Position numbers and translations under genes: made by a program
Notes under the pieces: generated by a model
Databases searched by the model: none
Seen by the model: only the letters and a program-made list of their open reading frames with translations
Told to the model about the DNA's origin: nothing
Assembly: GCF_023156385.1 (NCBI RefSeq)
Contig: NZ_JAKZAK010000020.1
Span: 46,375-110,374 of the forward strand
Direction: 5' to 3'
Length of the DNA: 64,000 nt
Source of the DNA: Marinobacter xestospongiae
Lineage (GTDB): Bacteria; Pseudomonadota; Gammaproteobacteria; Pseudomonadales; Oleiphilaceae
In this document: positions 15,570 to 25,400 of the stretch, piece by piece
How positions within the stretch are numbered: position 1 is the first letter of the stretch
Layout of the letters: the number at the start of each line of letters is the position of its first letter

Positions 15570-17723
15570 ATGCGCCTCTACATCGCCGAAAAACCCAGTC
15601 TTGGCCGAGCCATCGCCGACGCCCTGCCCGGGCCGGTGGAGAAAGGCCCTGGCTGGTTGCGCTGTGGCAATGGCGAAGACCGGGTGACGGTGAGCTGGTG
15701 CATCGGCCACCTGCTGGAGCCGGCAGAACCGGGAAGCTACGACCCGCGCTGGCAGGCCTGGCGCCTGGACGAGCTGCCGGTGTTTCCGCAGCAGTGGCAA
15801 CTCAGCCCCCGGGAATCGGTCGGACAACAGCTGAAGGTGCTCGGCGCCCTGATCCGCAAGGCCACCACCATCGTCCACGCCGGTGACCCGGACCGCGAGG
15901 GCCAGCTGCTGGTTGATGAGGTCCTGCGCTACTTTGGCGCCCAATGTCCGGTAGAGCGGGTATTGATCAACGACCTCACGCCCAAAGCTGTCGCACGGGC
16001 CCTCGCCAGCCCCCGGGACAATCGCGAGTTTCGTCGTCTGTCCCACTCGGCGCTGGCCCGACAGCGGGCAGACTGGCTGTACGGCATCAACCTGACCCGC
16101 TTCTACACCCTGTCCTGGCAACAGCAGGGCGAGAGCGGTGTTTACTCGGTGGGTCGGGTGCAAACGCCGGTGCTGGGGCTGGTGGTGCAGCGGGACAAGA
16201 CCATCGCCGAGTTCGAACCCAAACCGTTCTATCGGCTGCAGGCACTGGTGCGTCACCTCGATACCGAGCCGGGCAGCCCCATCTTCGCCGCCCGCTGGCT
16301 GCCGGATGAGCGCTACCGGGACCACCTCGACGAAGAAGACCGGCTGCTGGACGAAGGCATCGCCCGCACCATCGCCAGCGAGGTGGAGGGCCGGCCGGGC
16401 CGGATCACCGAATCCCGCTTTCGCGACCGCAAGGAATCGCCGCCACTGCCGCTGTCGCTGTCGGCGCTGCAGATCGAGGCCGGCAAGCAGTTCCGCATGG
16501 GCGCCAAGGCGGTGCTGGATACCGCACAGGCCCTCTATGAGCGCCATCAGCTGATTACCTACCCGCGCTCCGACTGCCGCTACCTGCCGGAGGAACACTT
16601 CTCCCAGGGCCCTGCAGTCATGCAGGCGATTGGCCGGGTACAGCCCAACCTGGCAGATGCCGTCTCCGGTGCCGAGGCCAGCCGCCGCTCCGCCGCCTGG
16701 AACGACGCCAAGGTGGATGCCCACCACGCCATCATTCCCACCGCCCGGGTGGTGCAGGCATCACGGCTGACAGACGCGGAGCAGAACGTCTACAACCTGA
16801 TCGCCCGTTATTACCTGATGCAGTTCTACCCGGCCGCGGTTCACCGGGAAGGCCGCCTGACCCTGGCGATCGGCGACCACCGCTTCCGCGCCACCGAAAC
16901 CGCCGTGGCAGAGCCCGGCTGGAAAACCCTGGAGCTGCGCCAACAGGAGGCCCGGGGCGAATCGCCAAAGGCGCCACTGCCAAGGTTGCAGGAAGACGAC
17001 CCGGTGATCTGTGACAGCACCGACATCAAGCAACGGATGACCCAGCCGCCGCAGCACTTTACCGACGCCACCCTGCTGTCAGCGATGACCCACATCGCCC
17101 GCTTCGTTAGCGACGCCGAACTGCGCAAGACCCTACGGGACACCGATGGCCTGGGTACCGAAGCCACCCGCGCGGCGATCATCGAAACCCTGTTCAAGCG
17201 GGACTACCTGCACCGGGACAAACGCCACATCAAGGCCACGGAAAAAGGCCATAGCCTGATCACCGCGCTGCCGGAGGCCATCACCCAACCGGACATGACC
17301 GCCACCTGGGAAGCCACCCTGGACCAGATCCGTCAGGGCGAAGGCGATCCACGACAGTTTCTGGAGCAACTGAAACAGCAGATCCAGCAATACCTCAATA
17401 CTCCCCTGGCTCCGGAGGGCGACCAGACCGGCACTGCGGTACACTGCCCGAAATGCCGGGCACCCATGCGGATTCGCGAGGGCAAGTTTGGCCGTTTCCA
17501 CGCCTGCAGCCGCTTTCCCCGCTGCCGGGGCACCCGCCCCATCGAAGACAGTCAGCCCCAGGACGGCACCGGTGAACGGCCCATCCCCTGCCCCCACTGT
17601 TTCTCGCCACTGGTGCGTCGCAAGGGTCCGAAAGGCTGGTTCTGGGGGTGCAGCAACTACCCGGCCTGCCGCCAGACCGTCAGTGACGACAATGGCAAGC
17701 CGGCACTGCCACAACCATCCTGA
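15570..17723 (+). CDS. topB: DNA topoisomerase III
   Basis: A 717-residue type IA topoisomerase. The TOPRIM start 'MRLYIAEKPSLGRAIADAL' and 'HAGDPDREGQLLVDEV' (acidic Mg site) are clear. The active-site tyrosine is Tyr331 in 'LITYPRSDCRYLP', and 'DGLGTEATRAAII' is the late signature. The C-terminus carries two Cys4 zinc ribbons (from about residue 626 and 665: CPKC... and CPHC...), which extend the E. coli-type enzyme. It removes negative supercoils and decatenates replication or recombination intermediates. It is a single gene with no ribosome-binding site of note. Confidence 0.97.
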   Translation: MRLYIAEKPSLGRAIADALPGPVEKGPGWLRCGNGEDRVTVSWCIGHLLEPAEPGSYDPRWQAWRLDELPVFPQQWQLSPRESVGQQLKVLGALIRKATTIVHAGDPDREGQLLVDEVLRYFGAQCPVERVLINDLTPKAVARALASPRDNREFRRLSHSALARQRADWLYGINLTRFYTLSWQQQGESGVYSVGRVQTPVLGLVVQRDKTIAEFEPKPFYRLQALVRHLDTEPGSPIFAARWLPDERYRDHLDEEDRLLDEGIARTIASEVEGRPGRITESRFRDRKESPPLPLSLSALQIEAGKQFRMGAKAVLDTAQALYERHQLITYPRSDCRYLPEEHFSQGPAVMQAIGRVQPNLADAVSGAEASRRSAAWNDAKVDAHHAIIPTARVVQASRLTDAEQNVYNLIARYYLMQFYPAAVHREGRLTLAIGDHRFRATETAVAEPGWKTLELRQQEARGESPKAPLPRLQEDDPVICDSTDIKQRMTQPPQHFTDATLLSAMTHIARFVSDAELRKTLRDTDGLGTEATRAAIIETLFKRDYLHRDKRHIKATEKGHSLITALPEAITQPDMTATWEATLDQIRQGEGDPRQFLEQLKQQIQQYLNTPLAPEGDQTGTAVHCPKCRAPMRIREGKFGRFHACSRFPRCRGTRPIEDSQPQDGTGERPIPCPHCFSPLVRRKGPKGWFWGCSNYPACRQTVSDDNGKPALPQPS

Positions 17724-17918
17724 GAAGCCTTCCATTGGCTCCCCGGGCCGGGGCTGAAAAGATTGCGCTACAGCAAGCTGGACGCGCTTTTTAACGCAAC
17801 TCTACACTTTGCAACTGACCCGGAAGTAACAATTTGTCAGAATACAGTCAGGCTGAGGGCACCCGCGTCCATACGACGGCGCCGGCCACCGGCCTGACGA
17901 GCAACAGGAGACACAACA

Positions 17919-18641
17919 ATGCACATCGCTCTGCTGGAAGATGAGCAGGAACAGGCCCAGCATATCCAGGCCCTGCTGACCGAGAACGGCCACGCCTGTG
18001 AGGCGTTTGGCACTGGTCAGGCGTTCCTGAGTTCGGTCCTGCACCGGAGCTACGATCTGCTGATCCTCGACTGGCAGATTCCGGACATGACCGGCATCGA
18101 TGTGCTGCAGAACGTGCGGGCGCAGCTCAACTGGCGTATCCCGGTGGTGTTTCTGACCCAGCGGGACAGCGAGCAGGACATCGTGCGGGCGCTGGACGCC
18201 GGCGCGGATGACTATCTGTCCAAACCCGCCCGCCAGGCGGAGCTGCTGGCCAGAATCAACGCTCTGGCCCGGCGCACGGGCCCAGAGTCCGAACGGGAGA
18301 GTCTCCAGTTCGGGCCATTTACTATCAATACACAACAGCGGACCATCACCCTGCACGGGGAAACGCTGACACTGACCGACAAGGATTTCGACCTGACCCT
18401 GTTCCTGTTTCAGAATCAGGGCCGGCTGCTGACTCGAGAAATGCTGCTGGAAAGGGTTTGGGGACTGACCAGGGATATCAACACACGCACCGTGGATACC
18501 CACATGAGTCGGTTGCGCCGACGCCTGGGCCTGAATCCGGACAATGGCTTCCGGATCAAGACCATTTACCAGCGCGGTTACCGCCTGGAGGCGCTCGATC
18601 CGGCATCAGGGGAGCCCACGGTACAACCTGAGCAGAGCTAG
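17919..18641 (+). CDS. OmpR/PhoB-family response regulator
   Basis: A 240-residue two-domain regulator. The receiver domain (residues 1-120) has Asp8-Glu9, phosphoacceptor Asp51 in 'LLILDWQIPDMTG' and the 'LSKPARQAELL' lysine; the C-terminal winged helix has 'LTDKDFDLTLFLFQN' and 'RTVDTHMSRLRRRL'. Its stop (18641) is one nt from the next gene's ATG. The downstream FecR/LysM protein and CHASE2 kinase are almost certainly its partners, and the kinase is its probable phosphodonor. Confidence 0.93.
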   Translation: MHIALLEDEQEQAQHIQALLTENGHACEAFGTGQAFLSSVLHRSYDLLILDWQIPDMTGIDVLQNVRAQLNWRIPVVFLTQRDSEQDIVRALDAGADDYLSKPARQAELLARINALARRTGPESERESLQFGPFTINTQQRTITLHGETLTLTDKDFDLTLFLFQNQGRLLTREMLLERVWGLTRDINTRTVDTHMSRLRRRLGLNPDNGFRIKTIYQRGYRLEALDPASGEPTVQPEQS

Positions 18642-18642
18642 T

Positions 18643-20301
18643 ATGACCGCCAAGTCGGCGTCCTGGAATCGATCACGTGTTGCCACCCTGACCCTGCTGG
18701 GTAGCCTGCTGATGCTGGCCGCCGGACCATTGCTGGCAGAGTGGTCCATTGCCCGCGGCTCAAACGTGCAGGGCGCCACCAATGCGGCCCCAGCGCCCCG
18801 CGGCACCGACTGGCTGTATACCCTCAAAGCCGGCGAGCAACTGGATACGCTGGTGAGTGAGCTGCTCAAGGAGCGCTACACCGCCCGCCAACTGATGCGT
18901 CACAACCAGCTGACACCGGATGCCCGGCTCGCCCAGGGCGACACCCTGCGTATTCCCCTGGCTTGGCTCAAACAGCAGCCCGATCCGGCAAGAGCCCTCG
19001 CGGTCAGCGGCAATGTCGGCGTGGTCTCCGCCAGCGACGGACGTCAGCGCCCACTTTCGGTCAACAGCCTGATTCGCGCCGGCGATGAAATCGTCACCCG
19101 CAATGGTAACGCCACCGTGGAACTTGCCGACGGCTCGGTGATCCGCATCAGCCCCAACTCACGGCTGATCTTCAACAAACTCACCCAGTACGGCAAGGCC
19201 GGCATGGTGGACATTCGTCTGCGTCTCGACCATGGCGGCATCAGCACCCAGGTGGAACCGCTGCTGGAAGGCGGTGCCCGCTTTGAGGTGGAAACCCCAT
19301 CTGCGGTCGCCGCTGTGCGCGGCACGGTCTTCGCCATGCAATCCCGTCCGGGGATGACGGCGCTGCAGGTTACCGAAGGTACGGTGACCTTTGGCCCCCA
19401 TGGCCAACCCCAGAATATCCCGGCCGGATACAGCGCATCCGTCGACAGCACCAGCCCCGGCCAGGTCCAGATCCGTCGACTGCCTCCGGCGCCGCAGGCG
19501 GAATCCCTGCCACCCAACCTGCAAAGCCTGCCGGCGGAGCTGCGCTGGGCCGACAATGGCGCCAGCCGCTACCAGGTTGATGTCTTTGACACCGACAGCG
19601 GCGAGTGGCTCAAGAGCACCACCGTAAGCCAGACCACCTACAACCTGGATTATCTCGACAACGGCAGCTACGACATCCAGGTCGCGGCCCTCGATGCCCG
19701 CGGCATTGCCGGTATGCCGGCCAGCCAGACCGTCGACATCGACCTGCAGGCCCGCGCCGCCCAACTGCTGAGCCCGGAAACCGGCACTGCCATCGATGAC
19801 GACATGCCGGAGTTCAGTTGGCAGTATCGAGGCAGCAACGAAGTCGCGCGGGTCGAGATCTCCGGCAGCGAGGACTTCAGCAACCTGATCGCCACCAGCG
19901 AGTGGGCGCCGGACAGCACTGCCCTGGCCAACAAGCCATTGCGCCCGGGCCAGTACTACTGGCGGGTGGTGACCGAAGCCGGCGGCAACTCGGTGGCCAG
20001 CAGTGACGCGCGTCAGTTCGTGATCAACGGCACCCTGCCGCCAGTACGCATCCTCAGCGTCAACTACATCGACAGCCAGGTGCGCATCTTCTGGCAGTCG
20101 GTGGATACCGCCACCGGCTACCTTCTGCAACTGGCAGAAGGTCCCGAATTCCGCAACATCGTCAAGGAAGCCTCGGTGGACGACACCACTGCAGCCTTGC
20201 GCTTGATTCCCGGTAGACGGTATTTTGTCAGACTCAAAGCCCTGTCTGACGGCCCGCTGGCCAGCCGATGGGGGCCGGGCAGAGAGCTGTTTATCGAATA
20301 G
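18643..20301 (+). CDS. LysM-FecR domain protein, exported, with fibronectin-like repeats
   Basis: A 552-residue protein starting at the ATG at 18643, with a cleavable signal peptide ('LTLLGSLLMLAAGPLLA'). Domains in order: a LysM-like peptidoglycan-binding segment (about residues 45-105, 'YTLKAGEQLDTLVSELL'), a FecR domain (about 125-235, 'SVNSLIRAGDEIVTRNGN' and 'SAVAAVRGTVFA'), then several immunoglobulin/fibronectin-like beta modules to the C-terminus. FecR domains in such proteins act as periplasmic sensors or scaffolds. It lies between the response regulator and the CHASE2 kinase, which suggests that it carries an envelope signal to the kinase. Name and domains are clear; the ligand is unknown. 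Confidence 0.88.
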   Translation: MTAKSASWNRSRVATLTLLGSLLMLAAGPLLAEWSIARGSNVQGATNAAPAPRGTDWLYTLKAGEQLDTLVSELLKERYTARQLMRHNQLTPDARLAQGDTLRIPLAWLKQQPDPARALAVSGNVGVVSASDGRQRPLSVNSLIRAGDEIVTRNGNATVELADGSVIRISPNSRLIFNKLTQYGKAGMVDIRLRLDHGGISTQVEPLLEGGARFEVETPSAVAAVRGTVFAMQSRPGMTALQVTEGTVTFGPHGQPQNIPAGYSASVDSTSPGQVQIRRLPPAPQAESLPPNLQSLPAELRWADNGASRYQVDVFDTDSGEWLKSTTVSQTTYNLDYLDNGSYDIQVAALDARGIAGMPASQTVDIDLQARAAQLLSPETGTAIDDDMPEFSWQYRGSNEVARVEISGSEDFSNLIATSEWAPDSTALANKPLRPGQYYWRVVTEAGGNSVASSDARQFVINGTLPPVRILSVNYIDSQVRIFWQSVDTATGYLLQLAEGPEFRNIVKEASVDDTTAALRLIPGRRYFVRLKALSDGPLASRWGPGRELFIE

Positions 20302-20339
20302 CTCGTGCTGACACTCACACCGCTCGATACCCACGCTAC

Positions 20340-22937
20340 ATGACGAGAGACAGGCTTCCGCAACGCAACGCTTTCTGGACCCTCAGCCTGTCTCTGCTTC
20401 TAGCCCTACTGCTGCTGCAGACCACCACCATTCCCCAGCGCATCAATTTCTGGCTCTACGATGCGCTGATAACCACCACACCGTTGGCGGCAGACCCCAA
20501 CGTTGCCATTGTCGCCATCGATGAGCACAGCCTCGACCAGTTGGGCCGGTGGCCCTGGCCCCGCCGGCGCCACGCCGAACTGGTGCGCCAGCTCACCGCG
20601 GCCGGCGCCGACGCCGTGGTGTTTGACGTGCTGTTTCCGGAACCCTCGGCGGATGATCTTGCCCTGGCCGACGCCCTGCGCAATCACGGTCGGGTGGTAC
20701 TGCCCGTACACCTGTCGCCGCCAGCGGAGGATGATCCCATTGCCGAGCACCTGCCGACCTCCCGACTGGCGGGCGCGGCGGCGGCACTGGGCCACGCTCA
20801 CGTCGAGCTGGACACCGACGGTCTGGCCCGCGGGCTCTACCTCTACCACGGCCTGGGGCGGTCGCTGTGGCCCAGCCTGGCGCTGGCGGCGGCGCAGCTT
20901 CAGGGCCAGGGGCCCGGCCCAGAACCCGGAGATGCCGGCAACGCCGCTCCCTACGTCAATGTCCGGGCGCAATTCGTCGCCGTGCCACTGGCCGGCGGTG
21001 CCGGCACCTTTCCCACCTATTCCTACGCCGACGTCCTCAGCCAGCCTCCGCAACCGGGCCTGTTCCAGGGCAAGACGGTGTTCGTGGGCGCCACCGCCTC
21101 CGGCTTCGGCGACATCCTGCCGACGCCATTCTCCAGCCTTGCCCGGCCAATGCCGGGCGTGGAATACCACGCCAACAGCTACTCGGCACTGACCCAGGAC
21201 GCGATGATCCACCCGGTCACCGAGCTGGTTCCCAACCTGCTCTGCCTGCTGGTACTGGTTGGTGTCGCCCTCACCCTGCCACGCCTGAGACCGGCCCAGA
21301 CCGTCGCCTTCACCATTGCGCTAACCGCCATGCTGGTGGGGCTCTTTGCACTGTTTCTGCTGGGGCCCCGACTGTGGCTGCCGGTGGCCAACAGCCTGCT
21401 GGTGCCGATACTGGCGTTTCCGGTCTGGAGTGCCCGCAGGCTGGCCATGACCAACCGTTTCCTCAACCGGCAACTCGACGAGCTCGGCCACAGCCCACAG
21501 CTGTCACTGTCAGAACCTGCGACCCGTCACCCGGCGACCCTGCTGGACCAACTGAAAGCCCTGCTGGCTCCTGATGGCTGGTATCTGGCCCACGCGGAGT
21601 CAGCGGAAACCCTCAACGCCCACAATCTGGACGCCAGCCAGCGGCCACCACTGACGGCTCCGGGGCAATGGGTGCACACCAACAACCAGAGTTGGGTACG
21701 ACTGGTGCGCGGCGACCAGGCCTTTGATCTGGGGCTCAAGCTGCCGGAAAACCTCGGCCGGGGCGCCAGCCAACGCTACCTCCGCCGGCTGACACTCGAC
21801 CCGAACTACACCCCCAAACCCATCGCCGGGCCCAAGGAAAACATCTCCGCCCGCATCGAGCGGGTGCGGCAAGCCACCGAGCGCATGAACACCATGCAGC
21901 AGTTCATCCGTGAGAGCTTCGAGCGGATGCCCGACGGTGTGATTGTGACGGATGAGCTGGGGGTGATTGTGTTCGCCAACGGTCATATCGAAGAGTGGTT
22001 TCACGAGCCCCGCCCCAGCCTCGACGGCCTGCCCCTGGCCAGGTTGCTGCAAGGCCACGACCCCAGGGACAACCCGCCCTGGCAGGAAACCGTGTCCGAA
22101 ACCCTGACCCAGCGTCAGAGCCGGACGGTGGATTTGCGGGTGCACGGGCGGGATTTCCTGATCCACTTTGCCCCCTTTGAAATTGACGACACTGCCCAGA
22201 ACAGCATCATCGCCAATATCTCGGACATCTCCGAGCTGAGGGAGCAACAGCGCCAGCACCGCGAGGCCATCGACTTCATCTCCCACGACGTTCGCTCGCC
22301 GCTGGTGTCACAGCTGGCGCTGATCGAACAACTTAAACGCAATCCCAGCGAAATCCAGCCGGAACAGCTCGACCAGTTGGGTCGCCTGGCCCGTCGCAGC
22401 TACCAGCTGGCGGAAGAGTTCGTACAGTTGGCCCGGGCGGAGCAGCTCTCAGAAACCCGCTTTTATGAATGCGAGTTTCTGGCCATTGTCGAGAACGCCC
22501 GGGACAGCGTCAGCGAACAGGCCTTCGACAAAGGTATCCGATTGGCCCTGCAGGGCAGTGAGGATCTGTGGCTCAACGGCAACCCGGAACTGCTGGAACG
22601 GGCCGTGATCAACCTGCTGACCAACGCGGTGCAGTACAGCCCAGCCAACTCCGTCGTAACCATCCAGGTGTTCGAAGCCGGCCACCAGGCCTGCCTCACA
22701 GTCAGCGATGAGGGCTGCGGCATTGCCCCGGACGAACTTCCCCACCTGTTCGATCGCTACCGTCGGCAGAAAAGCAGCGAGCTGTCAGGCAATCGCGGTG
22801 CAGGGCTGGGCCTGTCGTTCGTTCACGTGGTGGTGGAAAAACATCGCGGCCAGATCGAGGTGCAATCCAGCGTCGGCCACGGCTCCACCTTCACCATTCG
22901 GCTGCCGGTTGCCAATCCGTTGCCGCACGGACCCTAG
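20340..22937 (+). CDS. CHASE2 domain sensor histidine kinase
   Basis: An 865-residue kinase. An N-terminal membrane helix is followed by a periplasmic CHASE2 domain (about residues 35-295: 'NVAIVAIDEHSLDQLGRWPW', 'DAVVFDVLF', 'GVEYHANSYS'), a cluster of three hydrophobic segments near 300-375, a cytosolic PAS-like region (about 530-620), a dimerisation domain with phospho-His649 in 'FISHDVRSPLV', and an HATPase_c domain ('LERAVINLLTNAVQYS', 'DEGCGIAPDELPHLF', 'GAGLGLSFVHVVV'). Its probable partner is the response regulator of the same operon. The ATG at 20340 is the likely start. A 17-bp tandem repeat spans its stop codon. Confidence 0.92.
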   Translation: MTRDRLPQRNAFWTLSLSLLLALLLLQTTTIPQRINFWLYDALITTTPLAADPNVAIVAIDEHSLDQLGRWPWPRRRHAELVRQLTAAGADAVVFDVLFPEPSADDLALADALRNHGRVVLPVHLSPPAEDDPIAEHLPTSRLAGAAAALGHAHVELDTDGLARGLYLYHGLGRSLWPSLALAAAQLQGQGPGPEPGDAGNAAPYVNVRAQFVAVPLAGGAGTFPTYSYADVLSQPPQPGLFQGKTVFVGATASGFGDILPTPFSSLARPMPGVEYHANSYSALTQDAMIHPVTELVPNLLCLLVLVGVALTLPRLRPAQTVAFTIALTAMLVGLFALFLLGPRLWLPVANSLLVPILAFPVWSARRLAMTNRFLNRQLDELGHSPQLSLSEPATRHPATLLDQLKALLAPDGWYLAHAESAETLNAHNLDASQRPPLTAPGQWVHTNNQSWVRLVRGDQAFDLGLKLPENLGRGASQRYLRRLTLDPNYTPKPIAGPKENISARIERVRQATERMNTMQQFIRESFERMPDGVIVTDELGVIVFANGHIEEWFHEPRPSLDGLPLARLLQGHDPRDNPPWQETVSETLTQRQSRTVDLRVHGRDFLIHFAPFEIDDTAQNSIIANISDISELREQQRQHREAIDFISHDVRSPLVSQLALIEQLKRNPSEIQPEQLDQLGRLARRSYQLAEEFVQLARAEQLSETRFYECEFLAIVENARDSVSEQAFDKGIRLALQGSEDLWLNGNPELLERAVINLLTNAVQYSPANSVVTIQVFEAGHQACLTVSDEGCGIAPDELPHLFDRYRRQKSSELSGNRGAGLGLSFVHVVVEKHRGQIEVQSSVGHGSTFTIRLPVANPLPHGP

Positions 22938-22988
22938 TGACTCAAGGACCCTAGTGACTCAAGGACACTAGCGACATAAGGACCCTAC
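22929..22988. repeat. 17-bp tandem repeat, 3.5 copies
   Basis: Three copies of a 17-bp unit (GGACCCTAGTGACTCAA: first two identical, third with four changes) plus a half copy. The first copy contains the kinase stop codon, and the array fills the short gap to paiB. A role as a repeated protein site or a slippage product cannot be separated from sequence. Confidence 0.85.
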
Positions 22989-22993
22989 TAACG

Positions 22994-23629
22994 ATGTATG
23001 TGCCGGAGCATTTTCAAGAGAACGACCAGTCCCGATTGCTGGAACATATCGAAACACTGGGCTTTGGCATTCTGGTGCTGGCGGACAGCCAGGGCATTGA
23101 GGCCAATCACCTGCCCTTCCTGCTCGACCGACCACCCTCAGGAGGACCGGTCAGGCTTGCCTGCCATGTCGCCCGCAATAATCCGGTCTGGCAGCGACTG
23201 GCCCCCGAGATGAAGGTGCTCGTAGTCTTTCAGGGTCCTCAGGCCTATATCTCGCCATCCTGGTACCCAACCAAGGCCGAGCACGGCAGAGCTGTTCCCA
23301 CCTGGAACTACCTGGCAATACATGCAGAGGGCCCGGCGAGAGCAACCACCGATCCATCCTGGCTCCGCCACCATCTCAGTCAGCTCACCGATCATCATGA
23401 GCGCCACAGGAGCACTCCCTGGCAGCTCAGTGACGCACCGGAGGCCTTTACGAACCGGCTTATGCAGAACATTGTCGGCATCGAGATTACCATCGACACC
23501 CTCGTCGGCAAGACCAAGGCCAGTCAGAATCAGCCAGAGAAGAATCACGCCGGGGTAATGGCGGGTCTGAACCAGGAACCATGCAGCAATGCCCACGAGA
23601 TGGCTCGGGTGATGGCCGATGAGAACTGA
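22994..23629 (+). CDS. paiB: PaiB-type FMN-binding negative regulator
   Basis: A 211-residue protein with the PaiB layout: 'MYVPEHFQENDQSRLLEHIE', an FMN-binding split-barrel with 'LACHVARNNPVW', 'VVFQGPQAYISPSWYPTK' and a 'VPTWNYLAIHAEG' block. PaiB in Bacillus represses sporulation-related genes, and relatives may be flavin-dependent enzymes; the exact role is unclear. It sits at the end of the CHASE2 operon, separated by the tandem repeat, so it may or may not be part of it. The C-terminal 40 residues are polar and poorly conserved in the family. Confidence 0.85.
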   Translation: MYVPEHFQENDQSRLLEHIETLGFGILVLADSQGIEANHLPFLLDRPPSGGPVRLACHVARNNPVWQRLAPEMKVLVVFQGPQAYISPSWYPTKAEHGRAVPTWNYLAIHAEGPARATTDPSWLRHHLSQLTDHHERHRSTPWQLSDAPEAFTNRLMQNIVGIEITIDTLVGKTKASQNQPEKNHAGVMAGLNQEPCSNAHEMARVMADEN

Positions 23630-23793
23630 TTGCGGGTAAAGCAGTCACTGCAGGAAAGCAGGGTTGATCGCAGGAGAAGCATTCAGAACTTATAACGCCG
23701 GGAGCAAAAGCGCCTCAGCTGCACCTTCTGCAGCGGCAACCCGCCCCGGCTGGCACAAATAAAGGGTCGATCATAACGCCACAAGCTGGAACG

Positions 23794-23822
23794 AAAAAAG
23801 CCGGTCAGAGACCGGCTTTTTT
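23794..23822 (-). terminator. Rho-independent terminator after tRNA-fMet
   Basis: A stem of GCCGGTC/GACCGGC with a short AGA loop, flanked by A-run and T-run. On the minus strand the T-run lies directly downstream of the tRNA; the flanking A/T runs make it potentially bidirectional, also closing the plus-strand paiB transcript. Confidence 0.85.
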
Positions 23823-23827
23823 CAAAT

Positions 23828-23904
<77 letters not shown>

Positions 23905-24053
23905 TCAAAACTTGTCTCGCCCTGTTGTGAGCCAGCGGCATTTGCGCTGATTCGGGGTAGGCGTCACCCCATCGAGGACGCGCATATTAAGGAGTAACCC
24001 GGCAAAAGTCAAAGCTTTTTTGGTGGAGAATCCATTTATTTATGGCGACGCGG

Positions 24054-25400
24054 TCAATCGCGCTCGAGGATTGCCGTCACCCCCTGCCCGCCGGCCGCGC
24101 AGATGGAGATCAGACCACGGCCACTGCCCTTCTGCTCCAACAGCTTGGCCAGGGTGGCGATGATTCGTCCACCGGTGGCGGCGAACGGATGTCCGGTGGC
24201 AAGGCTGCTGCCCTTGATGTTCATTTTGGCGCGATCAATGCTGCCCAGCGGCGCCTCAAGTCCCAGGCGCTGCCGGCAGAACTCCGGATCTTCCCAGGCC
24301 TTGAGCGTCGACAGCACCTGGGCTGCGAAGGCTTCGTGAATCTCGTAAAAATCGAAGTCCTGCAAGGTCAGGCCGGCACGCTCCAGCATGCGGGGTACTG
24401 CATAGGCCGGCGCCATCAGCAACCCTTCCTTCTTCTCCACGAAATCCACCGCGGCAACCTCGGAGAACGTCAGGTAGGCCTGCACCGGCAGATTGCGGGC
24501 CTTGGCCCAGTCCTCACTGGCCAGCAACACGCAGGACGCGCCATCGGTCAGGGCCGTGCTGTTGGCGGCGGTCATGGTGCCATTGTCGCGATCAAAACAG
24601 GGCTTGAGACCGGCAAGCTTCTCCAGTGAGGAGTCCGGCCGGAGGATATTGTCTTTGTCGAGACCCGCCAGCGGGGTGACCAGATCGTCGAAAAAGCCTT
24701 CATCATAAGCGGCCGCCAGCTTGTGGTGACTCTCCACCGCCAACTGATCCTGCTCGTCACGGGGGATGGCCCACTCGTGCGCGGTCACCTGACAGTGATC
24801 TCCCATCGACATGCCCGTGCGGGGCTCACCGTTCTCGGGAATCGTGGGTACCAGGTGGCTGGGCCGGAACCGGCTGAGAATTTTCAGACGCTCGCCGTTG
24901 GTCTTGGCGCGATTCAGATCCAACAGAATCTCACGCAGCCCCTCACCGAGACCGATCGGGGCATCCGAGGTCGTATCAGTGCCGCCGGCAATACCACAGT
25001 CAATCTGGCCCAGAGCAATCTTGTTGGCCACCAGAATCGCCGCCTCAAGGCCAGTCCCGCAGGCCTGCTGGATATCATAGGCACTGGTCTCCGGGGCCAG
25101 ACCGGAGCTGAGCACTGCCTCCCGGGTCAGGTTGAAATCACGCGAGTGCTTGATGACGGCACCCGCTACGACCTCGCCGAGACGCTGCCCCTGGAGCTCG
25201 AATCGATCCACCAGTCCCCGTAAGGTGGCGGTCAACAACTCCTGGTTGCTCAGTTTGCTGTAGGCGGTGTTGGAGCGGGCAAACGGAATGCGATTGCCAC
25301 CGATGATCGCCACCCGGCGCACCGTCCCATTGGCGGCCGATGTCTGGCGGCGGTTCGAGGTGGATGCCTTGCGGGAAGTCGTTCCTTTGCTTTGAGCCAT
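24054..25400 (-). CDS. Acetyl-CoA C-acyltransferase (thiolase)
   Basis: A 448-residue thiolase. Start at the ATG at 25400, after which a basic, Ser/Thr-rich N-terminal tail of about 30 residues precedes the thiolase fold ('RVAIIGGNRIPF'). The acylated cysteine is in 'IQQACGTGLEAA'; 'NEIHEAFAAQ'-type and late 'GHPFAATGGRII' / 'CAAGGQG' motifs hold the other catalytic residues. It probably acts in fatty-acid degradation (FadI-like) or acetoacetyl-CoA formation. It is divergently transcribed from the FabG-like reductase, with a shared 291-bp promoter region. The protein has an unusual basic N-terminal extension that may be a start-site artefact. Confidence 0.92.
   Translation of the reverse strand: MAQSKGTTSRKASTSNRRQTSAANGTVRRVAIIGGNRIPFARSNTAYSKLSNQELLTATLRGLVDRFELQGQRLGEVVAGAVIKHSRDFNLTREAVLSSGLAPETSAYDIQQACGTGLEAAILVANKIALGQIDCGIAGGTDTTSDAPIGLGEGLREILLDLNRAKTNGERLKILSRFRPSHLVPTIPENGEPRTGMSMGDHCQVTAHEWAIPRDEQDQLAVESHHKLAAAYDEGFFDDLVTPLAGLDKDNILRPDSSLEKLAGLKPCFDRDNGTMTAANSTALTDGASCVLLASEDWAKARNLPVQAYLTFSEVAAVDFVEKKEGLLMAPAYAVPRMLERAGLTLQDFDFYEIHEAFAAQVLSTLKAWEDPEFCRQRLGLEAPLGSIDRAKMNIKGSSLATGHPFAATGGRIIATLAKLLEQKGSGRGLISICAAGGQGVTAILERD

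Noticed and set aside
15549..16727. 392-codon frame antisense to topB
   Set aside because: topB is confident (TOPRIM, active Tyr, zinc ribbons). The antisense product is low-information.
19159..20334. 391-codon frame antisense to the FecR gene
   Set aside because: Same reasoning; no motif, no ribosome-binding site.
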